Below, one piece after another: positions 22,908 to 33,874 of a stretch of DNA of 64,000 nucleotides. The stretch comes from Acanthamoeba lenticulata (Eukaryota; Discosea; Longamoebia; Acanthamoebidae). Location: assembly GCA_002179805.1 (NCBI GenBank), contig NAVB01000063.1:1-64000 (forward strand), read 5' to 3'. The notes below the pieces were generated by a model. That model made no database searches, was not told the origin of the DNA, and saw only the letters and a list, made by a program, of their open reading frames with translations. The translations under genes and the position numbers were made by a program. The first letter of the stretch is position 1. Every line of letters begins with the position of its first letter.

Positions 22908-24332
22908 ATGGCGCTGTCGAGTGCGGAGGCGAGGAAGCGATTCGAGGCGGAGAACAAGATCGTTACTGAGGATCCTGACCACATTTACAAGTACGATGAG
23001 GCCAAGCACCAGGGTTGGACAAGCCAGCGCCTGTGGCAGAAGGAGTACGCATCTGCGCCTCTCTTCGAATACCCATCTTGTCTTCTGTGAGACGCAGCAA
23101 CTCACGCTTTGAATAATTGATTATGCATCCAGCCCCAACTATTTCAAGAAGGTCAAGATTTCTGCCGTGGCTTTGCTCAAGATGGTTCGTGCTGCCCCCA
23201 GTGCACTGCGTTGAGGCAAGACTATCCTGATTTTTGATTTGGGTATTTTGTAGGTGATGCACGCGCGTTCGGGCGGCAAGCTCGAAGTGATGGGCTTGAT
23301 GCAGGGCAAGATTGACGGCGACACCATGATTGTCATGGATTCGTTTGCCCTCCCCGTCGAGGGTACCGAAACGCGAGTTAACGCCCAGGTTGAGGCCTAC
23401 GAGTACATGGTGAGCTACCTCGAGCTCATCGGCCAGGTACCCTGTCGCGGCCACTTCGAAGTGACCCTTTTATTGCTTGCCTCCCTTTGTTCCCTTCTCA
23501 TGGTGGTGACGCATCGTCGCAGGCTGGTCGCTTGGAGAACGCCATCGGTTGGTACCACAGTCACCCGGGTTATGGCTGCTGGCTGTCGGGTATCGACGTG
23601 GGCACCCAGATGCTCAACCAGCAGTACCAGGAGCCCTGGCTCGCCGTCGTCGTACGTTCATTTCCTTTCTCTCTCGCTTTCGACTATGTTTAGTCTGACA
23701 AGACTTTCTCTACTTGGCGCGTAGATTGATCCTACTCGCACCATTTCGGCGGGCAAGGTCGAGCTTGGCGCCTTCAGGACCTACCCGGAGGACTACAAGG
23801 CCCCCGACGAGGCCCCGTCCGAGTACCAGACCATCCCGATCTCCAAGATTGAAGACTTTGGCGTGCATTGCAAGCAGTACTACCCACTCGAGGTCTCCTA
23901 CTTCAAGTCCTCGCTCGACTCGCAGTTGCTCGACCTCCTGTGGAACAAGTACTGGGTCAACACGCTCTCTTCTTCGCCGCTCCTTGCCGTACGTTACATC
24001 TCCATTTTCTTCTTGATGCGCTGTAGTGCCAAGCTTGCTGACGATGATTTGCGCGATGTCGCTACGCTCTTCAGAACCGAGACTACTTTGCGGGCGCCAT
24101 CCACGATCTGTCGGAGAAGCTGGAGAAGGCTGAGACCGAGCTGTCGCACTCAGGCCGCGGCTACATGGCCCCGGAGAAGAAGAAGGACGAGTCGCAGCTG
24201 ACCAAGCTTACTAGGGACTCGACCAAGACGACGATCGAGCAAGTGCACGGCCTCATGTCCCAGGTGATGAAGGACATCCTCTTCAACATCAACAAGTCCG
24301 AGACCGCCTCGACTTCCTCTTCGTCGCAGTAA
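22908..24332 (+). CDS. CSN5: COP9 signalosome subunit 5 (JAMM metalloprotease)
   Basis: Plus-strand gene of seven exons, ATG at 22908, stop TAA at 24330-24332. The MPN/JAMM domain contains [10 protein letters not shown] with the metal-activating Glu. It also has [16 protein letters not shown], the complete HxHx(10)D zinc signature. Conserved CSN5 segments follow: [31 protein letters not shown] and [11 protein letters not shown]. The family-length C-terminal region contains helical [10 protein letters not shown] and [16 protein letters not shown] segments. CSN5 removes Nedd8 from cullins within the COP9 signalosome. All catalytic residues are present, so activity is expected in the complex. 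The nearest upstream gene ends about 150 nt away on the same strand. Confidence 0.96.
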
Positions 24333-24377
24333 GCTGGTTGTGTGGATGCACATACAAGGAAAGAGACAATAACTTTT

Positions 24378-24701
24378 ATGCAAACCACCGAGGCCGGCCC
24401 CAAACTTCTTCGACTTGAAGCCTGGCGACCCGGTGAACGTCCCGTTCGAGTGACCTGTAGTGATAACGAAGGCGAATGGAAAGTGGGTGCTGGTCCAGTG
24501 AACTTCTCCCAGATTAAGGAGAGGGTAGAGCGTTGTGGAAACGTCGTTAATGATTTTCTGCCAACGCGCGTAGTCGAACCTTTGCGGGAGAGCTTGTCCT
24601 CCAGCAGCGGGGTCATTTTTTTTTTTTTTTTAGCACCAGGTTTTTCGGCAGCAAAAAGGAAGCAAATTGATTTATTAATATATTTTCTTCGCTGGAGCTG
24701 A
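24378..24701 (+). CDS. Candidate small hypothetical protein
   Basis: An ATG at 24378 opens about 107 codons ending in TGA at 24699-24701. The first 75 residues are polar and mixed (PKLLRLEAWRPGERPVRV, then EWKVGAGPVNFSQIKERVE), which looks more protein-like than random frames here. A T16-run followed by AG near 24616-24633 resembles a polypyrimidine tract with acceptor, so the 3' part may be spliced differently. The stop overlaps the start of the protease gene (TGATG). No family recognised. It could instead be 3' UTR of CSN5 or 5' leader of the protease. Confidence 0.3.
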   Translation: MQTTEAGPKLLRLEAWRPGERPVRVTCSDNEGEWKVGAGPVNFSQIKERVERCGNVVNDFLPTRVVEPLRESLSSSSGVIFFFFLAPGFSAAKRKQIDLLIYFLRWS

Positions 24702-27579
24702 TGGATGAAGATAGGCAAGAGATTAGCCTGGTTGATGACATAGAAGAGGAAGGTGGCGGTGTTAAGGAGCAGCTACTGGACGACGGGGCCGAGCCGTCTG
24801 CAGGTCGCGCACTTTCACCCTCGCGCGAGCGCAAGAAGAGGAAGCTCGGCGCCACGCGAGTGAGCTCGGGGGCCATGGGGTCGGTGGTGAAGGTGTTCGT
24901 GGTGCGTACCAAGATTTCCTACAAGATGCCGTGGCAGCGCAAGGCCCCAAAGAACTCGTCAGGCTCGGGCTTCACCATCCACCCTCGCCGCATCCTCACC
25001 AACGCACACGTCGTGGAGGACTCTACAACCGTCATGTATGCATGCTTAAAATTCCTCCTTTATTGTGCGCAAAAATAGCGTCATTGATTTCGGAATTTGA
25101 TGCATTTGCGTAGGGTGCGGCGCCACGGCAACCCGAAGAGGTTTGTAGCGCGAGTCGTGTGCATTGGACACCAGTGCGACATCGCCCTGCTCGAGGTGGA
25201 TGATGAGGCCTTCTGGAACGGATACACCCCGCTGCAGTTCGGCGACGTGCCGCACCTCCAGGAGTCGGTGACCTGTGTGGGCTACCCGACCGGAGGCGAC
25301 AACATCTCAGTCACCTGCGGCGTCGTCTCCAGGTGCCGCTCCTGCGTGTCTCTACCTTTCGACAACTTGGAGCTGACAACAACGCGCATCGAACACCATG
25401 TAGAGTGGATGTACAGGTTTATGTGAATCGCTACACGACGCTGCTCGCGGTGCAAATCGACGCCGCCATCAACTCGGGCAACTCGGGCGGGCCCGTGTTC
25501 TTGGGCAAGAAAGTGGTATGTGCTGAGCAAATGATCTATGGAAGAGCGCCGCGCCCACCGCCCTTGATGGAGTCTGAACTGCTTCCTTGTCTGGTGCGTC
25601 TATGGTCTCCACCAGGTGGGCATCGCCTTCTCGCGACGTCTGCGCGCACAAAACATAGGACATATCATCCCCGTGCCGGTCATCCAGCGGTTCCTCACCG
25701 AGTTTGAGCGACGCGGCCGCGTCACCTTCATCGAGCCTGGCCTCACCGTACGGCGCGTGCCCTCTCATCTCGAGACAAGAGGCCTTTTGGTCTCGTCAGC
25801 TTCTGGTCCTCACATGCCACGAGGGCGCCACGACAGATTGCCAAAATGGAGAGCCCGACCCTGCGCACATACTACGGCATGACCGATAACCAGTGCGGCG
25901 GTATCGCGCCCTGATCTCATCGCGCTGTCTGTGTGTGTGTGTGTGTTGTGTCTGACCTCTGACCTCTGTGGGCGCTCGCATGCACCCACAGTGCTGGTGA
26001 CGCAGATCAATCCGCTGTCGTCGCTGGCCTACTGCGACGGCCAACCGGTGATCCAGCCCGAGGACGGTACGCGCTCATGGCCCGCGCGGCGCACGATCGT
26101 GCGCAAGAACAACAACTCAGGCAAACGCGCGTACACTAGTGCTGATGGAGATCGACGGCGTGGGCATCGCCGACGACGGCACGATTGCCTTCCGCGGAGA
26201 CGAGCGAATTGGAGCCGACCACCTCTTTGGTACGTGTCGTGTCTCGTCGTCTTCCTTCATCACTCGGACTTACCATCAAAGAATGACAGGAATGAAGTAC
26301 GCGGGCGACAAGTGCGCGCTCAAGGTCCTGCGCGGCGGCCAAGTCCTCGATGTGGAGACCACGCTCCGGGTTCGCTCTCCATTCCTCCCGACGGGCGCGC
26401 GCGGATGATTGACCGTCTGTGGTGTGGCCGGTGCGCAGCCGACCATCCCACTGGTGCCCAAGCTGCACGGGTTCGACTCGGTGGCATCGTACTTTATCGT
26501 GGGCGGCCTCGTCTTCTGCCCGCTCTCTGGTGCGCTCCAGCATCTCGCGCCCCCTTGCTCTCCTGACTGACTGACTGACTGGCTGGCTGACGTGCACACG
26601 CCCAGTCCCGTTCCTGCACGGGTGGTACGGCGCCTCGTGGCCGGCCAAGACGCCCTCGTCCCTCCTCTACTACTACTCTCACGGCCTCCCGTCCCTCGTA
26701 CGTCCCATTTTCTCATTTAAAGTTTAATATTTATTATTCCTAAATTATTTAAATATAAATAATATATAAAATAAAATGCTCGTGGGTGAGGACAGGAGCC
26801 ACCGCCCGAGGGGCCGGAGCAAGTGGTCGTGCTGGCGCAGATCCTGGCGTCGCCCGTTACGGTGGGTTACCGGGCCGGCGGCTGGTGCGTTCGTCTCAAG
26901 CGCGTCAACGGCGTACGCGTCCCCCTTCTCTTTCGTACTGTGTAGGGCTCGGCCTGACGCAGTGGCGTGCACACAGGTGACCATCCGCAACATGCGACAG
27001 CTGGTGGCCCTCGTCGACGACTTCATGGCGCGCCACCGCGAGGCTGCCGCGGCCGACGCCGCCGAGGCCAAGGCCGAGACCGAGGCCGAGGCCGAGGCCG
27101 GGCAGGCGCCGATGGACCACGACCAAAAGGACGAGGCGCGCCCAGATCGGGACCCGGCGGAAACAGCTGTGGGTAGCGCTGGCGACGCCGGCGGGGCCAC
27201 GCCTCAGGCCAACGACCAGCCACCGGTCGCGCTCTTAGAAACGCAGCCCGAGCTGCAACCACCCGGCGAGGAGATGAAGATGATCATAGAACCTCCTGCT
27301 CTTCCTACTCCGCCATCTTCTTCTTCCTCGTCTCCTTCTTCTTCGTCGGCGTCTTCTTTGGCCGCACAAGCACCGAAGGCGCCACAGCAAGCGAAACGGA
27401 CGGCGGCCACTCGTTTCGTGCGCTTCGACGTGGGCGAGCGGGACCAGGTGATCGTGCTCAACACGGACGACGTGCTGCGCGAGGAGGCCACCATCCTCGC
27501 CACCCACTCGATCCCCCAAGCCAAGTCGCCCGACCTCCTTGCCGCCGTTGTGGTCGCCGCCGTCCCGCCATCTTGTTAA
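24701..27579 (+). CDS. Deg/HtrA-type serine protease with PDZ-like region
   Basis: Multi-exon plus-strand gene, ATG at 24701, stop TAA at 27577-27579. The trypsin-like protease domain has the full triad: His in [11 protein letters not shown], Asp in [10 protein letters not shown] and Ser in [15 protein letters not shown]-like region follows ([40 protein letters not shown]). It then has [19 protein letters not shown], which recalls the second part of plant Deg9-type proteases. The N-terminus carries a basic cluster (ERKKRKLG) after an acidic stretch, a plausible nuclear localisation signal, as in nuclear HtrA proteases such as yeast Nma111. The C-terminal half includes an Ala/Glu-rich and Ser-rich insertion (about 27040-27370) before a final structured segment. 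Substrates are unknown; protein quality control is the family role. Confidence 0.85.
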
Positions 27580-28181
27580 GAGGACAAGAACACCAGGCCA
27601 GTTGTGGCGATGGGAAGAAGACAAGTTGACAGGGCTATTATGTGCTTGGACTAGGCCCATGGTGAGCTCTGTGGTGGCAACCACCATACTCTGGAGTCCA
27701 ACTAGCTTGGCAGCCAGCTTTTGGTCTGAAAGGAGGGCCTGCCAGGTGCCCAGCGATACCATGGAGATGGAGACAATGGTTCTGCTCAGGTCGGCGTGAA
27801 GGCGACTAGCACTGGGCGAACGGGAGGTTGCGGAAGTGTCTTGTAACTAAGACGGCAGCTCTAACGTCGGGGACGCAACCGATCCCAAACACAGTAGGGG
27901 AGACTACGTGGCACTGGGTATAAGGGAACGCATGATAGCCCCCTTCTTAGAGCTGGTATGGCCTCTTTGGAGGTCGCCTTTGTGCCATGGGGGGGCTGGG
28001 AGGGCAGGCAACACGGACTTTTGGGGGGTAGAATTTGGCCATGTATTGGGCAACTCTCCGCCTGATGAGGTGGACCGCAGGAGTGGAGAGAGGGGACTTG
28101 TGTTCGTGCATAGGGGTGAGCATACACAGTGTGGGCGGGGGTAAGATAAGGTCGACCTATGGGAAGAAGAGGAACGGGAAG
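27580..28181. other. Intergenic region, G-rich promoter side of acyltransferase gene
   Basis: About 600 bp between the protease stop and the acyltransferase ATG. No coding frame with recognisable content was found on either strand; the minus frame reaching 27762 is mostly the shadow of the protease. Several G-runs occur on the plus strand between about 27960 and 28145. Confidence 0.5.
27989..28004 (+). other. Possible G-quadruplex motif
   Basis: The plus strand reads G7-CT-GGG-A-GGG, which supplies four G-tracts with loops of one or two bases. It lies about 180 bp upstream of the acyltransferase ATG. Folding and any regulatory effect are inference. Confidence 0.4.
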
Positions 28182-29762
28182 ATGTCGAAAAAATGGTGTT
28201 TCCTTGTTTTCATCTTTTTTGCAACTGGCCTGGCGCAAACACAGAAGTTGAAGGAGGACAAGACGAAGAAGATGAAGGACGAAAGGACGGGACAGCCCAA
28301 GCGCCGCCTGCCGCGGTGGGTGCAGGAGGTCGTGGCCGTGCTTCTCCTGAACGGGTGCTACGTGGTCGGGCCGCTGGTGCTGGTGGGCCTGCCCGTGTGG
28401 CTCCTGTTCACGGCATGGTGGTGGGTGGGGGTGGGCCTCATCACTGCCTACTTCTACATCTCCTTTGACGGCTCCGAGCGCAAACTGGGCACGCTCTCTC
28501 CCGCGGAGGCCTCCTTGGCACTTCACAGTGACCCACGCTCATACATGCGCTTGACACTTCCCAGGCAAGCCCTGGCCCTGGTTTCATGACCACCCCATCT
28601 TCAGCTTCTTGTTTGACTACTTCCCATGCACCATCGTCAAGACGGCCGACCTGGACCCAGCGCACGTGTACTGTTCATATTCTTTTTATTAGTATTTGAT
28701 TTTTATAAATCGCTAAAAATGATTTTACCATAAAATATTGAATATTCGTTCTATTTTGTGCAGATACGTGCTCGCAGTGCATCCACACGGCACGCTCGCC
28801 CTCAACCGCGCCATCTTTTGCTTCAACAAGAAGGAAAGGTGCAGTTGCCGCAGCTGCTTGTGTCGGAGATGTTTGGTCTGCACGTGTAGCGCCCGCACTT
28901 AATGACTTCTTGACCTTCGCTACACGTGCAGGTGGAACAAGCTGTTCCCAGGCGTGCACACTCGCGACTTGGTGGCCTCCACCGCCTTCAAGGTGCACCT
29001 TTCAAGAGAGCAAAAAAAAAAGGGGCGATGCTCTACTCACAACGACAACATCGCTTCTTTGCTATTTTGCAGATCCCGTTCATCCGTGACCTGTGGCTTT
29101 GGACTTCGTGCGTCGACGCGTCCAAGCCCGTGGCCGCCAACGTTCTCCGCAATCATCTTTCCGTCCTCGTCTACCCCGGCGGTGCGTGGCCACTGCTCAG
29201 CTTGGAGTTGTCGCTGGCGAGCGAGGACGATGATGATGACGATGATGGGCGGGACACAGGCGAGGCCGAGCAGATCCGGACCGAGTTTGGGCGCGAGAAG
29301 ATCTACCTCCAATCGCGCAAGGGCTTTGTGCGGCTGGCCCTGGAGGAGGGCGCGCCGCTGGTGCCCATCTACGTGTTCGGCGAGACCTCGCTCTACAAGA
29401 CGAGCTCGTGGGGCATGCCGTGGCGCATGTGGATCTCCAAGCGCTTCCGGGTGGCCGTCGTGCTCTTCTGGGGCCGCTGCCTGGCTGCTCCCTATGCGGT
29501 GCCCCTCACCGCCGTCGTGGGCCAGCCCATTCCCGCGCCCAAGGTGCTGCGCCCCAGCGTCTTCTTCAACAGAAAGAAGCCTCTCTTGTTCAATGCTCGC
29601 GCTGATGCCATGGTGGGTTGAACATGAACGTGGCAGACGGACAATCCGAGCGAAGAGATGGTGAACGCCCTGCACAAACGCTATGTGGACGAGCTCACCG
29701 CGCTCTTTGAACGCCACAAGGCTGCTCACGGTTATGCTGATCGTACTCTCTGCGTGGAGTAA
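28182..29762 (+). CDS. Diacylglycerol acyltransferase type 2-like (DGAT2 family)
   Basis: Plus-strand gene of about seven exons, ATG at 28182, stop TAA at 29760-29762. The first exon has a hydrophobic leader, a basic linker and a long hydrophobic hairpin (VVAVLLLNGCYVVGPLVLVG, then LPVWLLFTAWWW), as in ER-anchored DGAT2 enzymes. The second and third exons give the FHDHPIFSFLFDYFPC region and then LAVHPHGTLAL with the family HPHG motif. Later conserved parts are GVHTRDLVASTAFKIP, SVLVYPGG, RKGFVRLALEEGAPLVPIY and VVGQPIPAPK. The C-terminus has HKRYVDELTALFERHK, matching the usual end. The enzyme would acylate diacylglycerol, or a related alcohol such as wax or monoacylglycerol, at the ER. Exact substrate cannot be read from sequence. 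A Glu/Asp-rich insert lies after YPGG (about 29220-29270). Confidence 0.9.
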
Positions 29763-30009
29763 TGGGACCGCACATGGGCCATGGCTCAACATGCTGTGCC
29801 AGTAGGCCCTTTAAAATGATCTCTGGTGTTAGAGTCCTAAAAGCAAACGCTCCCCGTTTCTTCTTCTTCAACTTCTGTGCACTACAGTGTTTCCTCCTTC
29901 CCTCCCTTCTTCTCTTGGCCCTGGCCAGCTTCTGCCCCCTGATCTTCTGCCGCAGGGTCCGTGTGTGTGTCGCTCTGGTTACAAGCGCGGACAAGGCAAG
30001 GTGCTCTCA

Positions 30010-30896
30010 TCAGACGACACCAGGGTTGAGGTTTCGCCGCTTACGCTCCACCTTGGACGCCAACGCGTCCAGATCGTTCACATAGTCGTCCAGCCCCACC
30101 GCCGGCTCCGCCGAGCGTCTGTGTTTGTTTGTGCGCGCGCGCGCGCGCGCGCGCCCAGAGTCAGAGCTGCTTCGGCGCACTCGAGCGGCAGTTGCTGTGC
30201 TGCTGCGTGTGCAGGTGACGCACCGCGGAGCGAAAATCTTGGAGAGCGCCGGGAAGCCAAAGCCACCGCTGCTGCCGCTGGTGCTGCTGCTGGGTCCCGT
30301 GCCCGAGTTGCCGCCGCCGCTGCTGGCGACGCTACTGCTGCCACTGCTGCCGCTGCTGGCGCCGCCGCTGTCCCGCCCGACCAGCGGCCGCTCAACGCCG
30401 CCGCCACCGTTGCCTCGCGATCGACCCGAGGCCTCCACATCGTCGTCGTCGAGCAGCTTGGCCAGCCCGCCGCCGGAGGCCTTCTCGCGCCGCCGCCGCG
30501 GGAGGGCTGTGGGCATGTAGTTGCGCTCCGTGGCCTCTTGCTTGGCCATCCGCTCCCGCTTGCTTCGCTCTGTTGATTATTACCGATTTTATTATTATTA
30601 TGTTATAAAAAATGCAAAAAATGCAAGGAAGGAGAGGAAGAGGACCTCGTCGGAGAATCTCGCCGCCCTCTTCGATGGTGGCGTCGTTCATGTTCTCCGA
30701 GAATTGGAATCGCTTGATGCGCAGCAGCGACGCGATGCGCGTGTACAGGTTGAACAGCGTGAACAGCACCACCACGGCCAGCAAGATCGGCACGTAGGTG
30801 TTGAACGAACCACCGAGGATCGGCACCACCGCCATGTTGCCCATCAACTGTGTGTGTGTGCCGCATGTCGTGTGAGACACACGCGCGCACATAACA

Positions 30897-30964
<68 letters not shown>

Positions 30965-33536
30965 CCTTCCAAAAGGCCGTGTCGGGGTTGTGGATCATGC
31001 CCAGGTAGTTGTGGGCCAGCGGCGGGATCAGACGACCCAGATACCTTATGCAACCACAAGAGCCGTCGTGAGAATGACGAGGATGACGATGGTGAAGATG
31101 GCGACGATGACGATGGTTGAATAGAATGATGAAGATGAAGGGGGGAGCGTACAGGGCACAGAACATGAGGGACGACGGGTCGGTCTGCTGGTGCGGGATG
31201 AGGCGGTAGAAGTTGAACAGCCGCAGGCGGAAGAGCGACCAGTACACGCAGATGGCCATGTACGTGATCGACAGGAAGATGAACAGCTGTCACACAAACA
31301 TACAATAATTACCTTTAATTAATACATTTTATTTTATTTTGAAATTAAACCATTATTATATTATTAACAATAATGTGGGATTAAAAAAAAAAGAGGGACG
31401 CACCTGGCAGGCGAGGTTGGAGAGGCCACGAGCGTGGATGAGGATGGACCAGATGGAGAGGTCGATCCCGCTGGGCCTGTCCTCCACGGGGCTGTTCGGG
31501 TCGGGATCGTGGCGCGAGAAAATGGTGACTTCGGACCAGAGAACCGTGGCGCCAAGCAGCACGCACAGGAACGACGCCACCCGCAGCACAAACGACTCGA
31601 GCCACACGCGCCACAGCCACTCTGCGCACGCCACCACCGCATGTTGATCAGCAGCCGCAGACGAACTGTGTTGATGCTGATGCTGATGTTGACGTTGATG
31701 TTGACGTTGATGTTGGTGGTGGTAAGAGGGAGGAGATACCGAGGAAGTGGACGGCCTGGGCGCCGCGGCCGGTGTAGGGCGTCTTGAAGCTCCACTCGAT
31801 CGCGCTATTACGGATATCGTTAATTCTCTTTCTTTTAAGTCCAAGTTCTATTTATTATTGCATTCTTTAAATTGTAAATAAAAGTCCAATTATTATTATT
31901 GCGATTATTAGTGCGAAGGGGCAGAAAGAGGTCGGGAGGGCGGGCGTACTAGGAGCCGCTCTGCTGCTGGGCGCGCAGAATGTCCTCTGTCTCGAAGGCG
32001 CTGTTGAGCAGCTCCTTGTACAGGCTGAAAAAACCACAAAAAAAGAGAAAATGAATTTTAAAAAAATGAATTGAATGAACAAACAAAGCTCGGGTGTACC
32101 ATTGGTTGCGACGGGCGACGTGTGCGGCCCACTTGACCTCCGAGCTCAGCTTGACGAGGTTGCCGTAGGTGACGTCCATGTCACTCTCGCCGTGGTAGAT
32201 GTCAAAGTACTCCTTCGGGCACTGTCAAACCACACACCACAATAAAATTTCAGAAACCATTCTGGAATGCGCAGTCATATATCTTTAAAAAAAGATATAT
32301 AAAATAAATTAAATTGGGGCGTGCCTTCTGGATGATGGAGGCCACGTAGGGATGCCACGGGTCGCCCTCGGGCGTCTGCTCCTCGAATTTCTTGACCGTC
32401 TGCGCGCGGACACGCGTGAATAAAAAGAATAAAAATAAAATAAAAATAAATCAACAAAACCAACCTTGAGGATCTTGTCGAGCTTCTCCTGCGAGTTGAG
32501 GAGCTCGTCGTGCAGCTCGACCGCCTTAAACTGGTAGTACTTGAGCATTTGATGGCGGCTCGCCTGTTTATAAATAAAATTAATAATGGAAATAATCAGC
32601 ACAATCCAGGACTCGACGCGTTCATGCACGACACGAACGACAAGAGCCAGGATCGATAGGAATGACACGTGCCTTGTACCAGATCTTGCGCGGGATCTCG
32701 ACGAGGCCATAGCCCAAGAAGAGGATGACCAGCAGCAGACCCCACGCGTTGGCCGCAGCGATGCCGATACCCATCATGCCGTACCTGGCGTGGGCGCGCA
32801 GCAGGACGTGAGCAACAACGCTCTGTGGGCCACACGCGTGGCCGTGGCCGTGGCCATGAGCCGAGTCAGTAACGTACCCGTCGAGCCGGTTCTTGGCAGC
32901 AATGATGACGAGCAGCACGAGGAGGATGACGCCGGCGACGCCGTAGAACAAAAGGTTCTCGACGATGGCCGTCTTGAGCTTCTCGAGCACGCTGAAGCCG
33001 CCCGCCAGCGCGTAGGACTGGAGGATCGGGTACACCGTCCTGTGCAGAGAGCCGGTGGTCAGGAGGGACGGGCGATGAAGAGGAACACGAGGGCTGTGGC
33101 GAAAGGTGACGAAGACGACGGCAGGGGTGAGGTGGGGGCGCACCAGCACATGCAGTAGGTGACCCAGTACACGATGCGCCACACAATCAGCAGCGCATCG
33201 TCGTCAAGATAGGTGAAGGGCTTTTCGCAGTCGTGTGGTGAGGTTTCCTCGCAGGTGTTGTACAAGCTCTGGACACAGAGGCCGCAATGCACGGACGGGA
33301 CGACGAGGGCAATGTAGAATCAGAAAAAATGAACAAGATGTGGCAGAAAATGGAAGATGGCGCACCGAGGACACATCGATGGGAATCAAGAATACGATGC
33401 AGAAAGAAAGATAGAAGCCGGTCAAAACTGTGATGGGTACCCATATAGGGTGTGAAGAGAACGAGGCGTAGTGGTTGTAGACCAAGAGTGTCAAAATGAC
33501 AACCAGCAGGGCCACGATCACAAAAGGAAGCCACAT
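30010..33536 (-). CDS. LMBR1-domain membrane protein (LMBRD2-like)
   Basis: Minus-strand gene, ATG at 33536, stop at 30010-30012, about fourteen exons. It begins with two transmembrane helices (FVIVALLVVILTLLVYNHYA and VLTGFYLSFCIVFLIPID), then SLYNTCEETS and further helices (ENLLFYGVAGVILLVLLVI). A central cytosolic coiled region follows (YQFKAVELHDELLNSQEKLD), then helices at LRVASFLCVLLGATVLW, LFIFLSITYMAICVYWSLF and YVPILLAVVVLFTLFNLY. The LFNFYRLIPHQQTDPSSLMF segment is characteristic of LMBRD2. The Ser/Gly-rich basic tail resembles the cytosolic end of the family. LMBRD2 proteins are nine-helix plasma-membrane proteins linked to adrenergic receptor signalling in animals; the amoeba role is unknown. 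Two introns carry long microsatellites. Confidence 0.88.
30132..30155. repeat. (GC)n dinucleotide repeat
   Basis: An alternating GC run of about 24 bp lies within the last intron of the LMBRD2-like gene. Such alternating purine-pyrimidine DNA can adopt Z-form; that is inference. Confidence 0.85.
30896..30965. repeat. (CGCA)n tetranucleotide microsatellite
   Basis: About 17 uninterrupted copies of CGCA/ACGC lie inside an intron of the LMBRD2-like gene. It starts within a donor-like region (GTGCGTGC on the minus strand), so the microsatellite reads as a tandem array of donor-like GTGCGT motifs on the coding strand. Confidence 0.95.
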
Positions 33537-33874
33537 GCTGATGATTAATCACCAATCGAAGCCGGCACCGCTGCCGGGAGTAAAGCGATATGGATCAAGG
33601 CCAATCAACCGTTTGGCTTCTTGCGTTGCCCTCGTTTTCTTCTTTCTTCTATCAACACTCACGATCGTAGAGTTCGCGTGCTGAGCCGTTCGCGTGGCGG
33701 CAGACGGCGGAATGTCCTGACCCCGCCGATTTACCTGAAATATCCAAAGAATGCACCGACGACCGTTGCATTCCTGTGTGGCTTTCTTGTGCTCGTTCTT
33801 GTGGTGCGATTCTTCTTCGCCCGTAAGCGGGGCGCAAGCACACTGTATTCAGGCAGTACAAGAAGAGGCGTTGC
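33537..33874. other. Intergenic region
   Basis: This lies between the 5' end of the LMBRD2-like gene and the 3' end of the SUKH gene, both on the minus strand. A plus-strand frame from 33621 contains a hydrophobic stretch but starts at TTG and shows no family, so I do not call it. Promoter of the LMBRD2-like gene is the likely content. Confidence 0.45.

Noticed and set aside
30896..30965. Regular repeat that could suggest a CRISPR array
   Set aside because: The unit is a 4-bp microsatellite with no spacers, in an intron of a eukaryotic gene.
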